This document shows positions 40,925 through 51,819 of a stretch of 64,000 nucleotides of DNA, piece after piece. Source of the stretch: Lepidodermella squamata (Eukaryota > Gastrotricha); assembly GCA_047495785.1 (NCBI GenBank), contig JBLDXI010000024.1:5146001-5210000 (forward strand). Direction: 5' to 3'. The stretch's first letter is position 1. Every line of letters starts with the position of its first letter. The notes beneath the pieces are model-generated. The model ran no database searches. It worked only from the letters and a program-made list of their open reading frames with translations, and was not told the DNA's origin. The position numbers and the translations under genes are program-made.

Positions 40925-42932
40925 TCATCGCTTGGTGGGTTTCTTTGGCCAATGTTGCAAGCATTGCACGATATAGAAAACCATCATCGCAGTCATGCAA
41001 ATTATGAGAAACGACAGTACACAAGCCGTTACGATAATCGCAGTTCGATAGCCATCGTTAGTCTGTGATACCGTTGCAGTCGACACTTTAGGGCAGATTC
41101 GGCCATCAACTTGCAAGATATACATTTACTTACATCATTGAATAGCGGATGATCAAAATACCTGAATGGCCTGGAATCATGACATCGCAGGCTCCATTGT
41201 TCAGAATAGTTACGGATGAAATGCGGCACGAATTCGGGCATAGCAAGCTGCTGGCGAATCGGGTCCAGAAACACGAAAAGTCAGTCCCGCCAATAAGAGT
41301 CAGCCCTTTATTATAGCTCCACATCGCGACTTCCTCAGATATTGTTACATTTTGATCCTCATTACTCCGGTAAAACTTGAATAAATATTTTCCATCAGCT
41401 TCCATGTTTGAATTTAAGCTAAAGCCTTGCGTTGATGTATTTCCTAACAATTTATAAATCGCCTCCCCCTTTGTCATAAGATTCGCAATCCGACCAGCGC
41501 ATCTTTCACGCAGAGTGCTGTTTGCCCTTTTAGGGCAGTTCTCCTCTAAATAACCTCGAAGAGTTCCTGCGGCAAGTCTAACTGCTTGATCCACTTGTTC
41601 GAGATACAGACTAGTTGGAATGTCGTCAATTGTAAGACTTCTTACACCTTGGGATATTGCTTTTCTTTCTTCAACGCCAGTCTCGAGCTGATAAGTTGTG
41701 TAAGAGCAGTTGTTATTGCGGCACTGCAGCCACTCACGAACCCATTCGTTTCCCATCCCCTGAGTGGAGATTTGCTTGTGAGCCCACTGCTGAAATTCTT
41801 CGGCTATTACTCGCGTATTCACCTGCAGTTTGAGAACTGAAACTCGGCGGCTCGTTAGATCAGCTGATTTCAGCTGATCGTCTTCAACATGTGCACTTGA
41901 TATTACAAGGATTGGCCTACCATCTTTCAAGCCGTTGAGAGTAGTAATCACGAATCTCAACTGTTTTGGATTGCAGAAACAAATAAGAATAGCTGCTGAG
42001 TTTGCCACACTCTGAATCACTTCATTTATTGACGAGTTAGACTTATCCAGTTTCGTCCTACTCATTATACAAATGCCGACCTGGCTGAGATGTTGCTGTA
42101 GTAACTGGTCCCCAGACTCGCCGTACAGCCCTGGAGAATAAGCAACATGGACGCAATTGACGTTGAGGAAATTCGCCAAATAATCAGCGATAGCCATCGT
42201 TTGATGCACATCCGATGGGCTTAATCTTGCGTACAGCGGATACTTCTCTCGATCGCTCAGAACGGACAGCGTCGTGCCAACGTCGATCTTGAAATGGAGA
42301 ACAATTGAGTTAAATTGTCGGCGCATGGTTTCATACCACTGGGACGTCGTACGTTCGATACAGCCTCGTCATTACTTCTGATTCCTCGTTGCCGAATGGG
42401 CCTAACGCGAAAGCGACAGGACCACCAAGAGGAGATGCTTTATATGTCATCCCGAAGAGATCAGTCAGTATGCTCAGCCTCCCATTCGAGACATCTGCCG
42501 AGGAGTAGGGGAAATAATCCAAGAACGCAGTACCACGGAAGTCGAGGATTAACGTGAGTTCAGTTAGAGCTAAGTTCGGAATCGAGCACGTGTCGAATAT
42601 AGTATAACCTAATTTGAGACCGTCAAGAAGAGAAGAATCGTTGTTTACAGCAGCTACACTTCGAATGAATTGTAGGCATAGCGCAAGTGAACTTGGGATT
42701 ATTTCTCCGCAAGCATCTCTGAATTGTTCTAATCAACTGTTAATTTTCGATGAGATAATTACACTCACGTGTTATTTATGGTACTGCGCCGTTCGGGATT
42801 CTCCTTATGAAACGGAAGACTGAGCAGCAATGTAATATCCGAAGCGCCATCTCGCGATATATCAAGCGGACCTTTATTGGCACCAAAGCTGCATGGAGCC
42901 AAAATAACTGCCAAAATCAGCGAGAATAACAT
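40925..42932 (-). CDS. Receptor A': kinase-less Venus-flytrap receptor, paralogue of A
   Basis: Four exons (42932-42769, 42718-42337, 42287-41162, 41109-40925) join in frame to 618 aa. Exons 1 and 2 have exactly the lengths of those in A. The architecture is the same: signal peptide (ending APCSFGA), Venus-flytrap ectodomain (DVGTTLS, KYPLYARLSPSD, LYGESGDQLL), one membrane span and a short basic tail (ending KKPTKR). The tail differs in sequence and is five residues shorter than in A, yet again has no kinase. Retention of an open frame in both copies argues that the kinase-less form is functional rather than a broken receptor. Confidence 0.85.
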
Positions 42933-42977
42933 TAAATTTCTAAAAGAAAAAAAACTCATTCTTGTTTCAATACTGAT

Positions 42978-45900
42978 TCATTCCGATTCAATAACTTGGC
43001 GAAAATTCCAAACAAAAAACTCCATCATTTCGGTGAAATTAGCTCTTGACCTAAGATCTTCAGCCCAGCATTGAGTGGTTATTCTATCGTACCTAAACAG
43101 TAACTAAGTTTTTTTTTAATGTTTTTGACTGTAAGAACTTACAAAATGTTTGGCATTTCATCCGGTTTAGCCAGTCTTCCGCCTTGAGAGACGAACGCTT
43201 CGACTTCGCCATCTTGACGTCCTGCATACGGCTTCTTACCCGGAGAAAACATTTCCCAAACAACAACGCCGAAAGACCAGACGTCGCCGAGGTTTAAATG
43301 AAAGTCGTAACAGCCGTCTGCCTTGCAATGAAGAGACTCTGGTGGATACCATCGAGCCGGTATGTTTCTCCAAGATGGAATTTTCGATACTGTCTGATCA
43401 TTTCGCAAAATTTCAGCCAGGCCAAAATCTGCAATTTTAGGGGTTAAGGTTGAATCGAGAAGTATATTCCGGCAAGATAGGTCGCGATGCACGCAGCGAT
43501 TTTGCGACAAGTGCTGCATACCATTGGCGATTCCACTCGCAATTTTAAATAGTTCTTCTGTGTTAAGCTTGACGCTCTCTACGTAAGCTTTAAGGCTCCC
43601 ATTCTGCATCCATGGAGTAATCATGTGCGGTTTATCCAGAAAAGTTATTCCGATCAGATCGATCACATTAGAATGGTCAAACTCGGTAATCAAGAGACTT
43701 TCATTGACAAGGTCCAGCCAAGAAATTGATTCATGGCGAATAGGTATTTTGATTGCGACCGGTACATCACTTAATTTCCCAACAATCCACTTTCTCACGC
43801 TCGCCCTGAGGACCAGGCTTGCTCCAGTTTCTGCTATTTTCACATCTTCGTAAGTTAAGCGCTGAATTGGCAGGAATCGCTCTTCCGCCAAATTCGCGAA
43901 CACACCCTCAGACCCCATGCCAATGAGAAACTGTTTCAACCTGCTAGGTTTCACGTCCAACGCCGCAATATAACCGCCAGCTTCACAATTGTCAGCCGGA
44001 ATTTCGATATTAATTACTTTCGGTGGTGTTCGTCTCGGGCGACCTTGGAAATAGGAGTCTTGAATGTAGAGCCGTTCCATACCAAGTGCCCCGATTGCGA
44101 AGCCGTATTCAGGCAGCCTAGCAGTCTTCTTCAGCCTCATCTGACTCTGTGCTAGCCGCTGTTGAGTCCTTTTGACTTTTTGCCGACTTCTCAAACAGAA
44201 AATTATGAAAACAATCGAAATGACCAGCAGCAAAAAGCCGAGGATCGCCCCAACGATAGCTGCCGCATTGTCAGCTTTCGACGTAGTTTGACATGCTGCG
44301 GTCGTTGCGTTTGTTTCGTTAATTGGCGTAGTCACCGATGTTGCGATCGGTCGAATTACTGGACACTGCTTGATCGATATATTCATAGCATTCATTTTCC
44401 GGTCGCAAATATCAGCGGGGCAGGTGGAAGAGGTAAGGCCTGTAAGGCTGTCGAAGGCTGTTCTAGATTCATTGCTATCGATGACACGAATAGCGCGTTC
44501 CCGAAGGTTCCAGGTAGCCATTCTTGTCCACATTGAATCACTACCCATTGAGTAAAATGCATAGCTTGCTGGTGGACTTCCATCTTTCTCCCAAGAAAAC
44601 GGCAGTCCCAGTGAGGTAGGGTCCATTTCGTAAACATGGCTTTCTAACCTCGAAGAATTTGCGAAAACATCATCTCTGTTGACCAAGCAGTTGAATAAGT
44701 TTTCTTTTTTAGCAGCACAGTATTCTTTCCCCACTTTCTCCATAGTTAGAATGGCTGAGTAAATCGCCGCACCCAAATGATAAGCAAAGCTGTTTAATTT
44801 CATTTCCGCCACACTTCCGCCCTCTAAAACAATAGCAATCATTGCTAGGAATTGCATATAGGCTAATTATCATACCATCGATCCACTTAGAGAGCCAAGG
44901 TTCAGAGTCCAACACAGGCCATTTGGCTAGCCAACTTCGAAAATCACTCTCACCCGGAATCGATCCAAGGAAAGGCGAAATCTTGACTAGACCTACATCC
45001 ACTTTCTCCCTGAAGTTTTCAAATCCTCCGTCAGGATCACTACAAGAGCGCTTGTATTAACTTGGTGAGGAGCAAGGGTTTATCTAGTCACCCTCAACCC
45101 ACCCACAAAATTTGGCTACCCAACCCCAAACTTTCGAGCTTTTTGCTATTTTTGAGCTTTTTAGGTCCATTTTTTACCCCATTTTACGACTACCCACCCT
45201 CAATTTCAAAAGGCTAGATAAACCCTTGGTGAGGATTGAACTTTTTTCAAACGCACCTCGCCAAAACAATTTTGATGCTTGTTTTTCGTCCTCTGAGTGC
45301 TTTCATAAGTTCGGATAATGTATTTGTTCGACAAAGGCAAACGACGTGAGTAGCAGAGGTGTTGAGTGCCTGGAAGGGAGTTTTGGAATCTATTTCACCG
45401 GCAACACACAGCCCAGTGTTTCTGAAGGCGGTCCTTAGATCTTCGACTGCGGATCGGTCAATAAAATTCGTGTCGTCATAGATTACGAGCGTGCACGTTT
45501 GATTAAAAGCATCGACTAATAAATCTTCGATAGCAATTGCTAAGCTCTTATCGTCTGGGCTGGTCCTTGCGTATCGAGGATACTTCGTTTTGTCGCCTAG
45601 CTCGCTGAACGAGCCGCTGAAATCAACCTGTAAATGAACAACTTAACCATGTCAATACCGGCATTTCCCAACTAACCAAGGTCACTTTGGCAGATTCAAA
45701 AGCTGGTGCAAGGGTGAAAGCGAGCTCAGAATTTGCAGGTCCGATGTAAATCGGGATGGTCATGCGAGGATATGTTGCGGCTAGCGCGCTTTGATTAAAA
45801 AAATGTTCCAGCGCTATAGCAGAATTTGAGCAAGAGTCGATCATGTAAAAACCGACTTTTTGGCCCGAAAGGCCCAAAAATCCGTAATTAAAATTGAATT

Positions 45901-46166
45901 TTTCAAGGTACCAGCGAGCAAATGCCGACAAAACTGCCATGTCGTGGTTTAACTTTCCACATTTTCCGCTGAAATTTAAAACTTTAGGTTTTATGCTTGA
46001 TTGCCAGCAGTGTTTACCTTGATTTATTATCCTGATAGTGGATCGGCAACACGAAGCCCAACCGCAATGGTGTACTTGCCCCGAAATCAGTCTGTTGCAC
46101 CAAGGCCTGTTGCACCAAGGCATTACTCGCAAGGTACGGCAGTAACAATAATACTACAAAATGCAT
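42978..46166 (-). CDS. Receptor B': Venus-flytrap receptor with divergent kinase, paralogue of B
   Basis: Six exons (46166-46018, 45968-45677, 45627-45257, 45039-44876, 44823-43143, 43092-42978) join in frame to 923 aa. Exons 2 and 3 have the same lengths as in B. The kinase keeps VAIK, HRDLSCRN, DFG and RWYPPES but, like B, has no normal glycine loop and no activation-loop tyrosine. For exon 4 I used an acceptor 12 nt inside the site used for B, because the upstream AG in B' would shift the frame. The C-terminus is longer than in B (ends VIESE). Intron 3 carries a hAT-like MITE that B lacks. Confidence 0.83.
45064..45235. mobile_element. hAT-like MITE in intron 3 of B'
   Basis: The direct repeat GGTGAGGA (45064-45071 and 45228-45235) flanks 156 bp whose ends are the inverted repeat AAGGGTTTATCTAG and CTAGATAAACCCTT. 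The same intron of B lacks it. Its 8-bp duplication and short inverted repeats fit the hAT superfamily. Confidence 0.85.
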
Positions 46167-46234
46167 GCCAAGTAAATAATATTTCTCCTAAATCTTCTCT
46201 ACAAGCCAAATAAACAACATTCCATATGCATATT

Positions 46235-46640
46235 ATTGACACGTTAACTGCCAAAAATTGACTGCGAGATCCGACATTTGGATCCAAATCTTGGGTCTGC
46301 CAAAAAGTCCTTTTTCGGGTCAACAATGCGTCGCAAGGCGAAATGCCTGACGGCAAAGTGTAGACCATGGTCCGGCGGTTCTTTCGACACCAAACTCGGG
46401 TCCTCAAGGTGTGAGCAGGTCTTTAGAAATGACTGTGAAATAGCGTCGAAATTTTGGATTATAGCCAAAAATCAGACCCAAGAAATGTCAAAAGAACCGC
46501 CGGGTCGTGGCCTACACTTTGCCGTCAGGCTTTTAGCTCTACAACGCATCGTTGACCCGAAAAAAAGACTTTTTTACAGACCCAGGATTTGGATCCAAAT
46601 ATCGGATCTAGCAGTCTATTTTTGGCAGTTAAAGTGTTAA
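46235..46640. mobile_element. Foldback element with about 150-bp inverted arms, at the 3' end of C'
   Basis: The arm starting TTGACACGTTAACTGCC is mirrored by an inverted arm ending GGCAGTTAAAGTGTTAA; within the arms GGATCCAAAT, TCGGGTCAA and GACGGCAAAGTGTAG are shared. It separates the 5' end of B' from the stop of C' and is absent between B and C. A diverged arm of the same family is at 55433-55615. Confidence 0.85.
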
Positions 46641-49600
46641 ATCGACTCAGAAGAGTGTGCGGTATCTCTGTTCATCTCCAACTGTTCTAATAGCTGCGAA
46701 AACGAAGGTCGTTCGTCTATTGCGAGTTTCCAACAACTTTGCATGATCGCGTAACTATTTTGCAGTTTAGATTATTTGAAAAATCAACACAAACAGCTTA
46801 CATTTCGTTAGGGCAGTTCTCGGGTAGTTGGAGCATCTCGTTACGATCCAAAACAGCTGTAAAAACGTCGGCTTCTTCCTTGATATGGGCATATGGCCGC
46901 TCGCCATGGCTGTAAATCTCCCACAAAACAATGCCAAACGACCATACATCACTCTTTTCGCCAAATTTCTCGCTTCGAAGCGACTCTGGTGGGTGCCAGC
47001 GAATCGGCAATGGTCGGCTTGCGTTTGCAGGCTTATAATACTCGCTTTCGTAAAGCTGGCGAGATAGACCGAAGTCAGCAATAATAGCTTGGTTTTCATC
47101 GCCAATTAAGATATTCCTACAGGCCAGATCCCGATGGATGAACTTTTCAGATGAGAGATAGACCATAGCCTTGCATATTTGGCAAGAGAATGTCCACAGT
47201 TTGCTTTGAGAGATGCCATTCAATTCTGAATGCTTCAAGAGAAATTTCAGCAAGCTGCCGTTTTGCATGAAAGGAACAACGATAACGGGCCAGTTCGACA
47301 TCATAGCCATGCCTCGAAATCGCAGCACATTTTCGTGTTCAAACGAAGCCATTAACAGACCCTCTTGGATGAATTCGACGACATCCGCCGGCTTCCTAGA
47401 CTTGAGGATTTTTACGGCGACTCTCTCGTCCAGCAATTCTCCGGCATAAACAACCCCATAATGTCCTGTAGCTATGCTTTTTTTTGATAATTTCAAACCG
47501 CTGGTTATGACAAAACCAACGAATTTCTTTGTCAGCTCTTCGCCAGCTTCGTATTGCTCAAGAGCAACTTCGATTTGATCGCAGTTTTTCAGCGGGATCT
47601 CGATCAAATTCGCACTATTCCATATTTCATCCAGGGCTTGTTCGTCTAATCGTCCATGTTTGCGGCTTGGGGCTGTCGTGAGCCTGCGGTTTAGCATGAA
47701 GAAAGTCGCTGTTGCAACGGTGAGACAGAGAAAAATCACCCCCAGAGAGATGGCGATAGTAATCAGGACTGCCAGATCCCAACCTTTAATGGCTTCCTGT
47801 CTAGATGGAGTCACAACTTTACATACGTCGAGCTGATCCGAGCAATTCGGTTGAGTGCTCATCTTATAGGTTTTCTTACGAACTGCATGACAAGGAGTAT
47901 TAAACAATCCATATCCGAACCAGAGTTGATTTGACTTGTGCACAACTGTGTCATTGCCACATGTGTAGTTCGCGGCCTGAATAAGGAACATTGAGCTGTT
48001 TCCGAAGTACTTAAGCCCACTGTCTTTCGCCCAATATGCGAATTCTATCCATTGCGATTTCTCGCTGTTGTAATATGAAAAATTATATCGCCCCGCGACA
48101 GAATTGTTTTCGTTGAACGAGAAAGTTTCTCTGATGCCGGGTACATTGAATTTAGCTTTTTCGATGTACGGCTGGAGCTCTCGGCCATCCAGCAATAAGC
48201 GATCCAGCGTTGCCCTCGGACATCTATCCTTCAACGCTGCACTTCTTGGGGGACATCTTGCGTTGAGAAAATCACGTAAGCCATACACAGCAGCAAGGAC
48301 AGCTTTTTGAATGCTCGAAGTGTATTTGCTCACAGGAAATGATGATTCATCAACCGTTATGCCTATTAAATTCTGGTCAATATTCCTTAAAAATCCATAC
48401 AGCATCCATACCTGAGGGTAAAATGTTGAACTGCAGAGTATTTTTCGCTATCGCCCATTTCCAAAACTCAATTAGTGAAGCTGAAAAATTATTGTTCAGA
48501 TGTGTATAATTTTCTATCAATTCGAAGCTAAATAGTATTACCCTCGCCTGATTGGTCGTAATCCAACGCCGTGCTGCTTAAATAAGCTGGGAAAGTGTAG
48601 TCTGGCTCCATGGCTAATGCTGAAGCTATGAAGTCGTAATTGGATCCCGGTTTTGTGAAATCTTTATCGTTCATATCGCCGTTCCAAAGGTGGCCAGCGA
48701 TAACTAAAGGCTTTGCTCGGAAATCAACCTGCCGCAGCACTAAATCAACTTTTGAAAATGCCCATCGCTCACAGAGGCACACAATTGTCTCGACTTGTGA
48801 TGCGTTTAACAGCTTCATTATTTGGTCAGCATTCGAAAAGGTAATTTTGACCGCTTGCCAAGAGCTCAAGTGATTTCGGATAACACCGTAAGCGGACTCT
48901 CCATATGCGCCTTGACTGTATAGTATAACCCCGCAGGACGATCTATTCAGACTTTCCAGCAAATCCAAAATAGCCGAAATTTGATCTGCATCCGAAGGAA
49001 CTGTTCTTGAATATAGCGGATATTTATCTCGGTTGTCAAACTCCACTGCAGTGGAGCCGAAATCAATCACAGGCATATCTAGAGTTTGGGCTCGATCTAG
49101 AACAGCCGCTGTGACGTCGCTCTCTAATGCCCCTATTATCAATGGAACGGGATCGTCCAATTTGAAAATGGAATCAATTTCTTTAGCTAAGGCTATTCGG
49201 TTTACCGCAAGTCGTGCGAGCCGTCGGCTGGCATAAATTGGAAAGCTGCAGCTGTTAATCGAGTAAAAGCCAATTTTCAAGCCGCCCAAAATTGAGCAAT
49301 TGCTGTTTACATCCGCTATCGCTCGGAAAAGCTGCGCTTGTAGTAAATTCCAGGCGGGGAAAAATTTGTCCTCCGAGCAAAAGCTGAAAGTGTCGTTGAA
49401 GAATTCTAGAGGATATATGAACATACTGGAATACTTGCTGTTAAATTACTAGACATAGTAACATTTTGTATAAAAAAAACCTCTCGGGTGAAGCACTTAT
49501 GTCGCTGTAAATCGAGCCTGATCTGGGAATAATTGAAATGAAGTTGATATCTTGCAAATCCGTATTGTAGGGCAGCTCAAAGGGAATCGAATATTTGTTA

Positions 49601-49650
49601 AAAATAAGGAGAAAAGCTGACAGGGTATTTAGAATTGACACCTTAGCCAT
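46637..49650 (-). CDS. Receptor C': Venus-flytrap receptor tyrosine kinase, paralogue of C
   Basis: Five exons (49650-49481, 49437-48542, 48480-48412, 48362-46802, 46754-46637) join in frame to 937 aa; exons 3 and 4 are exactly as long as in C. The Venus-flytrap domain, single span and kinase match C closely: GHYGVVYAGE, VAVKIL, HRDLACRN, DFGLSRQLYE, the Tyr-Tyr pair, RWHPPES and DVWSFG. All catalytic residues are present. The last codons differ from C because the stop TAA lies in the terminal bases of the foldback element at 46235-46640. Confidence 0.87.
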
Positions 49651-51819
49651 GATTTTAACTGAAACAGACTGTTTATAAATAAGGTATGCAGCTTGATTAT
49701 ATCTTTAAGCGATATCATGCATCCACGGCATCATATGTATTGTGTTAGGCAAGTGATTATCACGCGCATGCCTGCCATCATAAGCTGAAGCTAAATAAAG
49801 CAGGCCTTCGGCAGCAAAAAAGCTTGTGGCCAACGGCAGCGCTATTATGCTAAACCAAATTTCAGAGCATGGTCAGAGTTGACCCTTTTCAGGTTTAATA
49901 AGACTGTAGACCAGTGCTCCGAAAACTTTTTCACCGGCGGCATTTTCGGCGGCCGAACAGCCTTAGCTCCGGCCACAGGTACAATGCGACACTTATTCTC
50001 CGACCGACAACGTTGCTATTTTTAGATCGGCCGCAAAAATAAGCTCCAAGTAAATTTCTTTGTAGCAAAAGATCTTTTGTGCGAAAAGATAAGACTGTTG
50101 TCTTTGAGGCAATTTCGATTGAAGCCATTTTGCGCTTCCAATTTCAGTGCGAAAAGCCATTTTCTCGCCTTAGCACATGTCTTTTCGAAATGGTCATTGA
50201 AAATTAGCTTGTTTTCTTAAACGACGGCTAGAATGATAGAATGGAAATGCATAGGTCTGTAGTTGCTGGTTAAATTTTTGTGTATCAGTATCCAAGTGTT
50301 CGGGAAATTTCGGGAAATTCAGCCATCGTTTTAGCAGCAATTTTAGACGAAAATCGAGTTTGCACCTGTTGGGTAAAATATTGCAAGAAATATTTGGCTG
50401 AAGCTGCTTCGCGATGAATATGCTGAGTAATTTGAGCGAAATAAGTTTGTTTCAAAATAATTTACCATTCACTCAAAGAAGTGCCGATTCATAATAAACT
50501 GAAGGTTTCGGCCAAAATGACTTGAACGGTCAGCTAAAAGTTACGCAGCTCGCAGCTTCTGTACAGAATACAGCCTGGCCAGAATCAATTCAGAAAATCG
50601 TAATAATCTGGCTATGATTTCCGTTGTTAATAGCCTGCATCGGTCATCTCCAAGCTCCAGAACCTTTCTTTCCGACTACACCAGAATTATTTTAAATTAT
50701 TATTTCCGTATCACTCTGGTTTTCAGCAGGTTCAATTCGATATTCAATGCTATTTGCAATGAAGAGCGCATTTATCAAAACAGCAGCAGTTTCGTGGTTG
50801 CGAGATTTCGATCTCGATTTGAAAAAATTGAAATTAACAAAATTAAAAATTGAGCTCTTCATGTAATTATTTGAATTTTCGATAATTTTTCCTACAGAGA
50901 ACACATTTTTCGGAAGTTTTCTATAATTTTTCTTGAAATTTAAAGATCTTCTTAAATTTTTCTTGCAATTTAGAAAAATTTTAAAACTTTAAAATTTAGA
51001 AAATTTTGATTTTTGAAATTTGAATTTTTCATTTTTTTCAATTTCTAGAAATACTATTTCTGAAAATGTGTTGTTCTGAAAATTATCTAGAGAATAAAAA
51101 CCGCTTCAAACTAATGTGTTTTCAGGCCAACTGGGAAATTATTCCAACGGCTCTATCACATATGCTATCACATGCAGAACTTTAAAAACCAGAGTAACAA
51201 AATAAAATGAAATGAACGTGAAAAAGTCGAAATGAGACGCGACCACGTTCTGCGCCATTGTTGTGCAACACACAGCTGTGTTACGCCACAGCTGAAGTTA
51301 GCGCGCCGCATTTTATCAGTTTAGTTTTCATTTCATCTTTTTTCAGTTTCAAAAGCAAGTTAATTCTTTTCCTTGGCCCGGAATTCATTTATAACTTTAA
51401 ATCATTTGTCTGCACTTGATATTTTTGTAGTAGCACCGGGGCCGCCCGGCAAACAGCCGCCAATGTGGTCTGGCCAACTCTCTTTCTAACGCCAATCGGC
51501 TGCGGTAGCAGCAACGCATTGAACGTAATTGTTTTCTACTATTTTCGAAATAATCTTGAAACCTGATTGCTTCTCAAGCCTTAAAAAAATAATTCAACCC
51601 TAATTAAAGTTCTTAATATTTTTAGATCTCGAAATGCGCCACGATGACTGTGACTCCATCGCCCGGTTGGTCACTAAATTCAAACTCTAAATCAAGGCAA
51701 GTTATTTCCAAGAAATTGCGGTTCATGAAGAATTGAAATTAAATTATTAAATTTTACGGAATTTTAAAAAATTAATCTAATTAATCTAATCTAATTATTT
51801 TATTCATTTATACCCCTGT
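49651..51819. other. Upstream of C' and AT-rich intergenic DNA
   Basis: The first 400 bp resemble the region upstream of C (36501-36960) and should contain the promoter. The rest is AT-rich with no coding exon recognised. Confidence 0.45.

Larger units (their letters stand above)
40060..50070. repeat. Segmental duplication, copy 2 (ankyrin relic + receptors A', B', C')
   Basis: Second copy of the block at about 25430-36990. Its non-coding parts also match: 40368-40440 matches the region around the MITE at 27000-27520, and 49680-49830 matches 36537-36680 upstream of C. All three receptor frames remain open. Confidence 0.85.

Noticed and set aside
44876-45039. Apparent extra base in exon 4 of B'
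   Set aside because: A miscount of an A run; with correct positions the exon is 164 nt and in frame.
48405-48500. Apparent one-base frameshift in receptor C' near exon 3
   Set aside because: Recounting the bases against fixed stop-codon positions removed the extra base; exon 3 is 69 nt, as in C, and the joined frame is open.
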